64,000 nucleotides of DNA from Bog-473 sp963706555 (GTDB lineage Bacteria > Actinomycetota > Acidimicrobiia > Acidimicrobiales > RAAP-2), in NCBI GenBank assembly GCA_963706555.1, contig OY970164.1:3224001-3288000 (forward strand), read 5' to 3'. The notes beneath the pieces are model-generated. The model ran no database searches and was not told the origin of the DNA. It was given only the letters and a program-made list of their open reading frames with translations. Below are positions 51,488 through 60,217 of this stretch, in pieces; position 1 is the stretch's first letter, and the number at the start of each line of letters is the position of its first letter. The position numbers were made by a program, and so were the translations under genes.

Positions 51488-52670
51488 ATGGCAGGACCCC
51501 TTGAGGGCACGCGGGTGATCGATCTGGGCACGTTCGTCGTCGGTCCTTCGGCGGCGGCCATCCTGGCCGACTGGGGCGCCGACGTCATCAAGATCGAGCC
51601 ACCCGACGGCGATCCCAACCGGGCCTGGACGACGGATCGCAACCCGACGTTCGAGCTCGACAACCGAGGAAAGCGCAGCATCACTCTCGACCTCAAGGTG
51701 CCCGCCGGAGTCGACGTCCTGCACGAGTTCCTCTCCGATGCGGACATCCTCGTGACCAACCTGCGTCCGCGGGTCCTCGAGTCGTTCAGCCTCGACTACG
51801 AGTCGGTGGCCGCCCGCTACCCGCGGCTGATCTACGCCGCCATCACGGGCTACGGGTCGAAGGGGCCCGACCGCGATCGGGCGGCCTACGACGGGGGAGC
51901 CTTCTGGGCCCGCGCCGGAGTGCTCGCCACCATGACCTTGCCCGGGGGCGAACTGCCCTACGCGGCCGGTGGCTCCGGTGACCACATCACGGCCATCACC
52001 GCAGTGGCGGGTATCGGCGCGGCACTGGCCAACCGGGCCAAGACGGGACGTGGGCAGGAGGTGTCGACGTCACTCTTCCGAGCGGGCATCTTCACCATCG
52101 GTGCCGACGTGAACCGGGTTCTCCGCCTCGGCGACGCCTTCGGTACGCGGCATCGCACCGATGTGCCCAACCCGCTCTACAACTCCTACCAGTGTGCGGA
52201 CGGCAGGCACCTCTTCCTGCTCGGCCTCCAGCCGGACCGTCACTGGGAGTCCCTGGTGGCCGCCGTCGAATCCCCCGAACTGCTCACCGATCCCCGTTTC
52301 GGCACGGCCGGGGACCGCGCGGCGAACGCCGCCGGCGCTCATCGCCATATTGAGCGACGCCTTCGCATCCGACACGTTTCCCCATTGGGCCGCCAAGCTC
52401 GATGCGCACGGCATGTGGTGGGCTCCCGTCCAAGGTCCCATGGACATCCCCGACGATCCCCAGGCCGTCGCAGCGGGCGCCTTCGTCGAAGCGCCGGTCA
52501 CCGAAGGAACCGCCACCATGGTGGCCACGCCCTGTGACTTCTCGGCCACCCCGTGGTCGGTCTCCCGGCGGGCCCCCGAGGTCGGGGAGCACACCGAGGA
52601 GCTCCTGCTCGAACGCGGCCTCAGCTGGGAGCGGATCAGCGAACTGCGCGACGCCGGAGCCCTGGGATAG
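51488..52670 (+). pseudogene. CaiB/BaiF family III CoA-transferase, frameshifted
   Basis: Reads LEGTRVIDLGTFVVGPSAAAILADWGADVIKIEPP from an ATG at 51488. The catalytic Asp is Asp165 (GGSGDHITAI), followed by KTGRGQ. At 52327-52334 one extra base shifts the frame; removing it rejoins ALIAILSDAFASDTFPHWAAKLDAHGMWWAPVQGPMD to the stop at 52670, giving a normal length of about 394 residues. A lone Asp-containing transferase, without the Asp-less partner seen at other loci. If the indel is an assembly artefact the enzyme is functional. Confidence 0.85.
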
Positions 52671-52740
52671 TGAGCAGGCCAGGGGTACGCTGCACCCACG
52701 TTGTCCGTGTGTCCTGGACGGCAAAGGGGGTTGCGGGGTC

Positions 52741-53571
52741 GTGAACACGACGGTGGTGGATCTGGAACCTATGACGCCGGTGGTGGGCGCCATTGCCGGC
52801 GACATCGACCTCCGCGTCCCCCTGGACCCGGACAACGTACAGGCGATCCGACGTGGAGTCCTCGAGCACGGTGTCGTCTTCTTCCGTGACCAGGACCTCA
52901 CGCACGAGGAGATGTTGGCGTTCATGTCCAACTTCGGCACGCCGTGCGTCGATCCGTTCGCCGCGGTGGACAAGCCGGTAGCTCCCGAGTTCACGATCGT
53001 GGATATGCACACGTTGCCCTACAAGAAGGCAACCTCCTTGTGGCACTACGACTCGTCACTCGCCGCGGCGCCCGGGAGTCTCATTTCGTTGCGAGCGGTC
53101 GAGGTCCCGCCGGTGGGCGGAGACACATGCTGGTCCAGCATGTATGCCGCGTACGACGCGTTGTCAGAGCCGCTGCGGAACATGCTTGACGGGCTGCGTG
53201 CCTTGCATTCGGGGGCCAAGACCCTGTCGCTGATGAAAGACGCGAACTACGGCAGCATGCAAGAGGACATGGTGAACGTGCACCCGGTCATCCGGGTGCA
53301 CCCCGAGACCGGGCGAAAAGCACTATTTGTCAACGAGCTGTGGACGGAACGGATCGTCGATCTCGAGCCCAAAGAGAGCGATTTCCTGCTCGCATTTCTC
53401 TACGAGCATGTGAAATCCCCCGCCTTCATGATCAGATGGCATTGGAGGCCCAACGACCTGGCGCTCTTCGACAACCGTGCCTTCCAGCACTACGCCGTGA
53501 ACGACTATGACACGCACCGGCTGATGCAGAAGTCGATCCTTGCGGGCGATCGACCGTTCGGCCCTGGCTGA
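52741..53571 (+). CDS. TauD/TfdA family Fe(II)/2-oxoglutarate dioxygenase
   Basis: 276 residues; GTG at 52741 after AAAGGGGG. The iron-binding motif is LWHYDSS (His-x-Asp) and the distal His lies in NRAFQHYAVNDYD; the Arg that binds 2-oxoglutarate is probably that in THRLMQKS. GVVFFRDQDLTHEEMLAFMSNFG is the usual N-terminal strand-helix. Hydroxylates an unactivated C-H bond or cleaves an ether or sulfonate with O2 and 2-oxoglutarate; substrate unknown. Confidence 0.9.
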   Translation: MNTTVVDLEPMTPVVGAIAGDIDLRVPLDPDNVQAIRRGVLEHGVVFFRDQDLTHEEMLAFMSNFGTPCVDPFAAVDKPVAPEFTIVDMHTLPYKKATSLWHYDSSLAAAPGSLISLRAVEVPPVGGDTCWSSMYAAYDALSEPLRNMLDGLRALHSGAKTLSLMKDANYGSMQEDMVNVHPVIRVHPETGRKALFVNELWTERIVDLEPKESDFLLAFLYEHVKSPAFMIRWHWRPNDLALFDNRAFQHYAVNDYDTHRLMQKSILAGDRPFGPG

Positions 53572-53641
53572 TCCTGGCCCGCTGGCTCCGGCCCGCCGCT
53601 CCGCCGCCCTCCCGCTCCGCCGCCCAGGCCGACGCCTGACC

Positions 53642-54091
53642 TCAGCCCAGACCGCTCTCCACGACATCGTGGCGTTCGCTCCAAAGGAAGCGAATCTGCC
53701 GGTCGAGTATCCGCCATGTGCCGGCGCGCCGTTCGTAGCGGTCCACGTAGCGGATGACCACGATGAGCGCCGTAGGGGCGTCGGTCTCGATGCTCAGGTG
53801 GCGAGCCGTACAGAGAAGCGTCCCGGTTGCACTGTCCCCGTCGACGTCGACGAGGTGGTTCGTCATCTGGTGCGCAGTGCAGCGGAACATTTCGCGCATC
53901 CGGGGCGGGATCGATGCGAGCTGCTCGTGACCGACGGCGTCGGCGAAGGGCTCCTCTGCCTCAGGGTGGTAGGCGCGGAGACGGGCATCGGGGTGAAACA
54001 CGTGGAGGAAGCCCTCGACGTCGCAGGTGTCGACGGCTGCGGCGTAGCGATACGCCAATCGGTTGAGGTCGGCCACCTCTGCACCACTCAC
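53642..54091 (-). CDS. SnoaL-like / nuclear transport factor 2 family protein
   Basis: 149 residues from a GTG at 54091 with AGGG upstream. VADLNRLAYRYAAAVDTCDVEGFLHVFHPDARLRAYHPEAEEP is the usual start, THQM-type strands follow (CTAHQMTNHLVDVDGDSATGTLLCTARHLS), and GTWRILDRQIRFLW ends the domain. Longer upstream starts exist (to 54427) but would add atypical sequence. Member of the same family as the genes at 18311, 22175 and 39119. No reaction assigned. Confidence 0.82.
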   Translation of the reverse strand: MSGAEVADLNRLAYRYAAAVDTCDVEGFLHVFHPDARLRAYHPEAEEPFADAVGHEQLASIPPRMREMFRCTAHQMTNHLVDVDGDSATGTLLCTARHLSIETDAPTALIVVIRYVDRYERRAGTWRILDRQIRFLWSERHDVVESGLG

Positions 54092-54426
54092 GGCCCTAAG
54101 CCTCGCGCGAGAGGGACGCACGACTCCGTCTGCCCTCTGAGCTGGTTCGAACAGCCACTTGTGCCCCGAATACTCGAGGGGCTCGTATGCGGGATGGAGG
54201 GCAACCCCGGTCTCCGCTGAATTCATCGGCTGACCTGCCTCGCTGATGGCCCGAACGGCCTCGGGCTGCCAGCGACGGGTCGTGGGCGCCCGCCAAAAGT
54301 CGGGGAGTCGCATTCGTGGCCACTCGATGCGACGGTATATCGTACGACTCGTCGATCGGGGGCCCTCGACCTGGGACGCCCCTGCACAAGGTGATCGACC
54401 AGGTCGCAGAGGAGAGGGACACGTCA
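54092..54426. other. 335-bp divergent intergenic region
   Basis: Separates the SnoaL-like gene from the crotonase at 54427. The AT-rich GGTATATCG stretch (54334-54342) is a plausible -10 region for the crotonase operon. I saw no coding region and no copy of the TTRGGC dyad. Confidence 0.4.
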
Positions 54427-55332
54427 ATGCCTGACTACGAATTTGTGCAGTACGAGGAGCTCGAGGAGGGCAAGATCGTTCGGATTCTGCTCAACCGGCC
54501 CGACAGCCGGAATGCCCAGAACCGGGGCCTCCTGGTCGAGCTCGACGACGCATTCCGCACGGCGGAGAAGGACGACAACGTGCGCGTGGTCATCCTCGGG
54601 GGAGTGGGGCCGCTCTTCTCGTCCGGCCACGACATGGGTTCGGCCCAGGCCATCGAGGAACGCACGACCCACCCCACCAGCAAGATCGACGGTGCCACCC
54701 GGCTCGGTGCGGAGAACCGCATGCTCCAGGAGTGGCATTACTACTTCCAGAACACGCTGCGCTGGAGGAACCTCCGCAAGATCACCATCGCCCAGGTGCA
54801 GGGCACGGTGTTCGCCGCCGGCCTCATGCTCATGTGGGCGTGTGACCTGATCGTCGCCGCCGAGAACGCGTACTTCGCCGACGTGGTGGGCACCAGGCTC
54901 GGCATGTGCGGCATCGAGTATTTCGGCCACCCCTGGGAGTTCGGCCCCCGCCGCGCCAAGGAGCTCATGCTCACCGGCGATGCAGTCGACGTCCAGGAAG
55001 CCCACCGGCTCGGCATGGTTTCGAAGATCTTTCCGACCGAGGACCTGCCCGAGCAGACGCTCGCGTATGCTCGCCGCATCGCAGAGCTCCCCACCATGGC
55101 TGCCCTGCTCATCAAGGAATCGGTGAACCAGACGGTCGACAACATGGGCTTCTACACCTCGCTACAGGCCTGCTTCACTCTGCACCAGTTGAATCACTCG
55201 CACTGGGCGGAGGTCCACGAGAACAAGTACCCGGTGGCCGTGCCCGAGGATGGCGTGGCCGACTGGAGGAAGCCTCCGCCGGTGCTCGTTTCCGTGCCTG
55301 ACGCAGTCGAGGGACCTCCGACGAAGCGGTAG
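54427..55332 (+). CDS. crotonase-fold protein without the hydratase glutamates
   Basis: 301 residues; ATG at 54427 after GAGAGGG. LLNRPDSRNAQNRGLLVELDDAF and SSGHDMGS show the crotonase fold and oxyanion hole. Where hydratases have the first Glu (GGGFEL) this protein reads FAAGLMLMWACD, with Met; the second Glu position (PEV) reads VVG. It is therefore not a standard enoyl-CoA hydratase; an isomerase, hydrolase or ring-cleaving lyase role fits better. Only 2 bp separate it from the synthetase at 55335, so they are co-transcribed. Confidence 0.87.
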   Translation: MPDYEFVQYEELEEGKIVRILLNRPDSRNAQNRGLLVELDDAFRTAEKDDNVRVVILGGVGPLFSSGHDMGSAQAIEERTTHPTSKIDGATRLGAENRMLQEWHYYFQNTLRWRNLRKITIAQVQGTVFAAGLMLMWACDLIVAAENAYFADVVGTRLGMCGIEYFGHPWEFGPRRAKELMLTGDAVDVQEAHRLGMVSKIFPTEDLPEQTLAYARRIAELPTMAALLIKESVNQTVDNMGFYTSLQACFTLHQLNHSHWAEVHENKYPVAVPEDGVADWRKPPPVLVSVPDAVEGPPTKR

Positions 55333-55334
55333 GG

Positions 55335-56892
55335 ATGTACATCGCATCGTTCGCCGAGACGGCGCCCGACCGGGCTGCCGTCGTCATGGGCGAGTCCGGT
55401 CGTCGGATCACCTACAGGGAGCTCGACGAGGGTTCCATCCGGTTCGCCCGTGTTCTCTCCGACCTGGGCCTGCGGCGTGGCGACCATTACGCAGTCCTGC
55501 TCGAGAACCATCCGTCCTATTTCGAGATCGTCTGGGCCGGAATGCGTTCTGGTCTTTATGTCACCGCGGTGAACTCGCATCTGACAGCGGCTGAAGCCGG
55601 CTACATCGTGGCCGACTGCGAGGCCAAGGTCCTGGTGACGAGTGCCGCGCTGCGTGACGTCGCTGACGCGCTCGTGGAGTACACACCCGCTGTCGAACAT
55701 CGTTTCATGCTCGACGGGACCACACCGAACCATCGTTCCTATGAAGAGGCCGTGGCCGGGCAGTCGACTGAACCACTCGAGGAACAGTCGCGTGGGATGG
55801 TGATGCTCTACAGCTCGGGCACGACCGGCCGTCCGAAGGGGATCAAGTTCCCTCTCCCCGCCGCGGACTCACCCCTGGGCGAGTGGGAGATCGCCGAGAG
55901 CAGCCGGGTCAGCTACGGGTTCGGTGAGGGCATGGTCTTCCTCAGTCCGGCGCCGCTCTACCATTCGGCGCCCTTGCGGGTGGCCATGGCGGTGCAGAGC
56001 GTCGGGGGCACGGCCGTGGTCATGGAGCGTTTCGACCCCGAACAGGCCTTGATGCTGATCGAGCGCGAGCGGGTGACCCACAGCCAGTGGGTGCCGACGA
56101 TGTTCATCCGGATGCTCAAGCTCCCCGAGGATGTGCGCAACCGCTACGACCTGTCGAGCCAGCTCCGGGTCACCCACGCCGCTGCGCCCTGCCCGGTCCA
56201 CGTCAAGGAGCAGATGATCGAGTGGTGGGGCCCGATCATCGATGAGTACTACGCCGGCACCGAGAACATCGGCAGCACCTCCATCAACTCGGTTGACTGG
56301 TTGGCGCACAAGGGCTCCGTCGGGCGGGCCGGCGAACAACGCGGTCATCCATATCTGCGGGGACGACGGGGAGGAGGTACCGGTCGGAGAGACCGGGGCG
56401 GTCTACTTCGAGACCCAGGCGGCGGAATTCGAATATCACGGGGACACGACGAAGACGAACTCCGTCCAGCACCCGACCCACCCGACCTGGCGCTCGCTCG
56501 GCGACATCGGGCGGGTCGATGAGGACGGGTTCCTTTATCTCACCGACCGCCGCGCCTTCATGATCGTCTCCGGCGGGGTGAACATCTATCCCCAGGAGAT
56601 CGAAGACGTGCTGCTGGCCCATCCGCGTGTCCTCGACGCCGCGGTCTTCGGGGTACCAAATGCCGACATGGGCGAAGAGGTCAAAGCGGTGGTGCAGCCG
56701 ATCGCCGGCGTCGCACCCGGTGACGAACTCGCCGCCGAACTTCTCACGTGGTGCGAGGGCCGGCTCGCCCGTTACAAGTGGCCCCGGAGCATCGACTTCG
56801 ACGCACAACTCCCGCGCCTCGACAACGGGAAGCTCTACAAGACCGCCTTGCGCGACCGCTACTGGGCAGGGCGGGACTCCCGGGTCCTCTAA
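55335..56892 (+). pseudogene. AMP-forming acyl-CoA synthetase, frameshifted
   Basis: From the ATG at 55335 it reads YIASFAETAPDRAAVVMGESGRRITYRELDE with the YSSGTTGRPKGI motif at about residue 159. At the GGG run 56326-56328 one extra G shifts the frame; taking it out joins HKGSVGR to PANNAVIHICGDDGEEVPVGETGAVYFE, then SLGDIGRVDEDGFLYLTDRRAFMIVSGG and the catalytic Lys in LDNGKLYKTAL, ending at 56892. The corrected enzyme is about 519 residues, a normal length. Likely activates an acid for the coupled crotonase-fold protein. A consensus error in a G run is a strong alternative to true inactivation. Confidence 0.87.
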
Positions 56893-56922
56893 GCCACCTC
56901 GCCCCGTCTTCTCCTCCGGGGC

Positions 56923-56980
56923 GCGGTCTTCCAGTCGGGGCCGGTCTTCTGGTCTGGGCGGTCTTCTGGTTCGGGCCGGT
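56923..56980. repeat. about 18-bp tandem repeat, three copies
   Basis: Units of the form CGGTCTTCTGGTCTGGG, unequal in length. Lies between convergent genes, 31 bp after the synthetase stop and just before the P450 stop. Degenerate. Confidence 0.7.
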
Positions 56981-56986
56981 CTGCGA

Positions 56987-58210
56987 CTAGCGGCTGCGAT
57001 GGACGGGCACGTTGGAGTACCCGGCCACGTTGGACATCTTCACGCGGGACAGACCGGCTTCGTCGACCTCGTACTTGGGCCAACGCTTGGCCAGCTCCTC
57101 GACCGCGATCCGGCTTTCCATGCGGGCCAGGGCCGCCCCCAGGCAGCTGTGGATGCCGTAGCCCAGGCCCAGAGCCAGGGTGGGTGTACGGTCGATGTTG
57201 AAGACGTCGGGTTCGTCGTAGAAGCGCTCGTCCCGGGTGGCCGAACCCGTGATCAGGATCGTGGGGAATCCGGCGGGCACCGTCACGTCGTTCCATGTCG
57301 ATTCGCGTACCGAGAATCGGCCCTGGTACTGCGACGGCGGGTAGTAGCGCAGGATCTCCTCGACGGCCGGGGCCACCTTCCCCGGGTCATCGATGAGCTT
57401 CTTGTACTCCCCGGGGTTCTTGTAGAAGAGGTAGACCGCGTTGCCCACCAGCTTGGTCACGGTCTCGGCGCCGGCGCCCCCCAGGAGGCTGGCGAACCCA
57501 GCGATCTCCTGATCGTCGAGTCGGGTCATCTCGCCGTCGCCGCGATCGACTTCGACCTGGGTCAGCCGGGTCATCATGTCGTCGGTGGGGTTCTTCCGCT
57601 TTTCCGCCACCAGGCCCATCCAGTAGATGCCGCTCTCCATTTGGGCCTGTATCCCTTCAGGCGTGGGATCCATCTGACCCGGCTCCCGGCTCAGGCCGAC
57701 GTCGAGCCAGTGCCTGATCTGCTGGCGCTCGCTCTCCGGGACCCCGAGCATGCGTGAGATGACCTCGACCGGGAAGGGGGCGCTGAAGTCGGCGACCGCG
57801 TCGAAGGAGTCGGCATCGTCGAACTGGCCCAGGAAAGTGACGATGACCTCGCGCACCATCGGCTCCAGAGCGGTGACGGCCTTGGGGGTGAACACGCGGG
57901 ATACGAGGGCACGGAAGCGGTCGTGCTCGGGGGGGTCCATCATGATGATGGAGCGGTACATCCGGATGACCGACTCGTCGGTGTTGAGCGTCGACAGGTC
58001 GACGCCGTGGGCCGAGGAGAAGGTCTGCCAGTCCTTGTGCGCTGCGCAGACATCGTCGTAGCGGAATAGCGCCCAGAATCCGTACTGCTCGTTGAAGTAG
58101 ACCGGGGCGTGGTCGCGCATCCGGCGGTAGAGGTCGTACGGACCGTTGAAGTACTCGTCGGAGAACGGATCGAATTCGAGTGGCGTCTCGCTCAGTGCGG
58201 TGTCAGTCAT
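56987..58210 (-). CDS. cytochrome P450
   Basis: 407 residues; ATG at 58210 behind CAGGGGA. The I-helix segment reads LLGGAGAETV with Glu-Thr where Asp/Glu-Thr is expected, the K-helix ExxR is EEILRY, and the haem loop GLGYGIHSCLG places the Cys at about residue 356. Its first residues (EFDPFSDEYFNGPYDLYRRMRDHAP) match actinobacterial CYPs. Soluble, no anchor. Starts an apparent minus-strand group with the SDR at 58341 upstream; redox partners are not adjacent. Confidence 0.92.
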   Translation of the reverse strand: MTDTALSETPLEFDPFSDEYFNGPYDLYRRMRDHAPVYFNEQYGFWALFRYDDVCAAHKDWQTFSSAHGVDLSTLNTDESVIRMYRSIIMMDPPEHDRFRALVSRVFTPKAVTALEPMVREVIVTFLGQFDDADSFDAVADFSAPFPVEVISRMLGVPESERQQIRHWLDVGLSREPGQMDPTPEGIQAQMESGIYWMGLVAEKRKNPTDDMMTRLTQVEVDRGDGEMTRLDDQEIAGFASLLGGAGAETVTKLVGNAVYLFYKNPGEYKKLIDDPGKVAPAVEEILRYYPPSQYQGRFSVRESTWNDVTVPAGFPTILITGSATRDERFYDEPDVFNIDRTPTLALGLGYGIHSCLGAALARMESRIAVEELAKRWPKYEVDEAGLSRVKMSNVAGYSNVPVHRSR

Positions 58211-58279
58211 TGGGGATCCCCTGTTGTGCGCTCGTGCTCGGGGCTCCTCGCCCTCGCCGCGATCGTATCGGCCGCCGGA

Positions 58280-58335
58280 GGTCGGGTCGGGGTGGGCGCC
58301 CGGGTCGGGGCCGGCTGGGGGGTCGGGGCCGGCGG
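58280..58335. repeat. degenerate G-rich repeat (GTCGGGGCCGG type)
   Basis: Short irregular copies around GGTCGGGGCCGGC just downstream of the SDR stop (minus strand) and before the P450 start. Too degenerate for a firm unit length. Confidence 0.5.
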
Positions 58336-58340
58336 CCGGA

Positions 58341-59099
58341 TCAGCCGAGGGTGTCGGTCGGGTCGGGCATGACGTGGACCTCTTCGACCCGGGCGCCACT
58401 GGTCAGTACCCGGATGATCTGGTCCGCCATGTCCTCGGTGGCCATGGCCAGGCCAGCGGCATAGCCCTCGACGGACCAGCGCCCGAACATGGCGACGGCC
58501 AGTTCCTGGTCCCACTCATTGGCGAACTCGCTCACCGTGGGACCGACCACGAAGTTCGTGACGCGGAGCCACGGGAACTCGTTGCGCAGGCCACGGGCAT
58601 ATTCGTGCAGGGCCGCTTTCGAGGTGGCGTAGGCCACCAGGCCCGGGTACGGCCGGCCCACCGACGAAGAGCCCAAGAAGAGCAGGCGCCCTGACGACGC
58701 CTCGAGGTGCGGCAGCGCAGCCCGGCTGACCATGGCCGCACCGATGACATTGGTCTCCAGTAGTTCACGCCAGACGGCTCCATCGGCGTCCTCCAACCTG
58801 AAGAGGGGGGAACGGCCTGTGGCGTAGACCACGGCATCGAGCCCACCGAACATCCGCACCGTCTCGGCGACCGCACCGGCACACTGCTCGTCGTCCCGCA
58901 CGTCGAGGGGAACGGCGAATGACGCTCCGCCCGCCGCGTCGACGGCTTCGTCGAGCCGGTCGATCCGCCGGGCGGCAAAGGCCACCGAGGCTCCGGCCTC
59001 GGCGGCCTGGATCCCCACGGCGCGCCCTATGCCCGAGGATGCCCCGACGACGAGGATCCGATACCCCTCCAAGACCTTCGTCGATGCCACCTCGGTCAC
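58341..59099 (-). CDS. short-chain dehydrogenase/reductase
   Basis: 252 residues from a GTG at 59099. RILVVGASSGIGRAVGIQAAEAGASVAFAARRIDRL is the NADP-type loop, VVYATGRSP replaces the usual NNAG, the catalytic Ser is in FLGSSSVGRPYPGL and the pair is YATSK. Standard length. The start lies 14 bp after the stop of the luciferase-like gene upstream, so they form an operon with probable linked redox steps. Confidence 0.87.
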   Translation of the reverse strand: MTEVASTKVLEGYRILVVGASSGIGRAVGIQAAEAGASVAFAARRIDRLDEAVDAAGGASFAVPLDVRDDEQCAGAVAETVRMFGGLDAVVYATGRSPLFRLEDADGAVWRELLETNVIGAAMVSRAALPHLEASSGRLLFLGSSSVGRPYPGLVAYATSKAALHEYARGLRNEFPWLRVTNFVVGPTVSEFANEWDQELAVAMFGRWSVEGYAAGLAMATEDMADQIIRVLTSGARVEEVHVMPDPTDTLG

Positions 59100-59112
59100 A
59101 AGCCCGAGACCG

Positions 59113-60039
59113 TCACTTGTCGGCCAGCGTCGTGACCATCGCCTCGAGTTGCTCGATGTAGTGGTCCCGCGAATGATGGATCAGGCGCAGCTGAATCGTC
59201 GTGGCGCCGGCTTCGACCAAGCGGCCGATGATGTGGCGTGCGCCGTCGGGATCGACCATCGGGTCGGCCGGGCGATTGTTCGTCAATACGAAGTCGATCG
59301 GGTGGGTCCGTTCCGCCCAGGCGGGGGTTTCCCGGGCCTTGGCGATGAACGCCCCCATGTCGTCCGCCCCCAACCCGAACGGGAGCCACCCGTCGCCCAG
59401 TTCCACGGCCCGGCGCAGCGAGCGTCGAGTGCGGCCGCCGATCCACAAAGGCACCCGCTCCTGGAGGGCGCAGGGATCGACCACCACGTCCGAATACGAG
59501 TAGTACGGGCCGTCGTATTCGGGTCGCAGCTTGGAGAGCGAGGTCCGGAGCGCGCGCAAGGCATCGTCACCGCGCGCCCCGCGGTCGTCGAACGGGACGC
59601 CAAGCAGATCGAACTCTTCCTTCAGCGAACCCACCCCGAGCCCGAGGATCAGTCGTCCTCCGGTCACCTGGTCCAGGGTGCCGTAGCGCTTGGCGATCTC
59701 GAGCGGATGGTGGTAGCCGAGCACGAGGACATTGGTGACGAACCGGATCCGGGTCGTCACGGCGCCGAGATACCCGAAGGTCGCCAAGGGATCCCAGTAG
59801 CGGCTGCCGCGCACGGCCCCCACGTCGGTCGGAATGATCACGTGCTCGCTGCAGCTGACGTGGGAGTACCCGAGCCGGTCAGCCGCCTTGGCCACCTCCG
59901 CCACGTCCTCAATCGTCCCGTTGACCTCCCAGCCGGCGTGGTTGTCGGGGAGCATCGTCAGCACCGGAGTCGTAATGCCAATTCGTAACGGCGTGCCCTC
60001 GAAGGAGACCGTCGCTGCCGCAACAGTCGCTGCCGCCAC
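59113..60039 (-). CDS. luciferase-like (LLM class) F420-dependent-type oxidoreductase
   Basis: 308 residues with my GTG choice at 60039. LRIGITTPVLTMLPDNHAGWEV begins the barrel; DRLGYSHVSCSEHVIIPTD, RIRFVTNVLVLGYHHPLEIAKRYGTLDQVTGGRLILGLGVGSLKEEFDLLG, and PLWIGGRTRRSLRRAVELGDGWLPFG are all features of F420-type LLM enzymes, including the conserved GVGSLKEEF. The start is uncertain because the 15-bp repeat (60011-60085) lies over it; the first 10-12 residues then read as Ala/Thr/Val repeats. No ATG is nearer. Confidence 0.82.
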   Translation of the reverse strand: MAAATVAAATVSFEGTPLRIGITTPVLTMLPDNHAGWEVNGTIEDVAEVAKAADRLGYSHVSCSEHVIIPTDVGAVRGSRYWDPLATFGYLGAVTTRIRFVTNVLVLGYHHPLEIAKRYGTLDQVTGGRLILGLGVGSLKEEFDLLGVPFDDRGARGDDALRALRTSLSKLRPEYDGPYYSYSDVVVDPCALQERVPLWIGGRTRRSLRRAVELGDGWLPFGLGADDMGAFIAKARETPAWAERTHPIDFVLTNNRPADPMVDPDGARHIIGRLVEAGATTIQLRLIHHSRDHYIEQLEAMVTTLADK

Positions 60040-60085
60040 CGTGCCTGCCGACGCCGTGCTTGCCGACGCCGTGCCACCGTCCGCT
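60011..60085. repeat. 15-bp tandem repeat, four to five copies
   Basis: Units such as GTCGCTGCCGCAACA, GTGCCTGCCGACGCC and GTGCTTGCCGACGCC, partly diverged. It covers the likely start of the luciferase-like gene, where it encodes TVAAATVAAATV. The divergent synthetase starts 133 bp further on. Confidence 0.85.
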
Positions 60086-60217
60086 GCTGCCACCGTGCCT
60101 CCCCCGTACCCGAGCCGAATGTCGAACCGGGCCGAAGCTAGCACCGCCCCGTCGGCTGCCCAGGCTCCCGCGCCGGCTTCGACCCCCCTCGGGACCGCCG
60201 GTAGTGTGTGCAACCCG

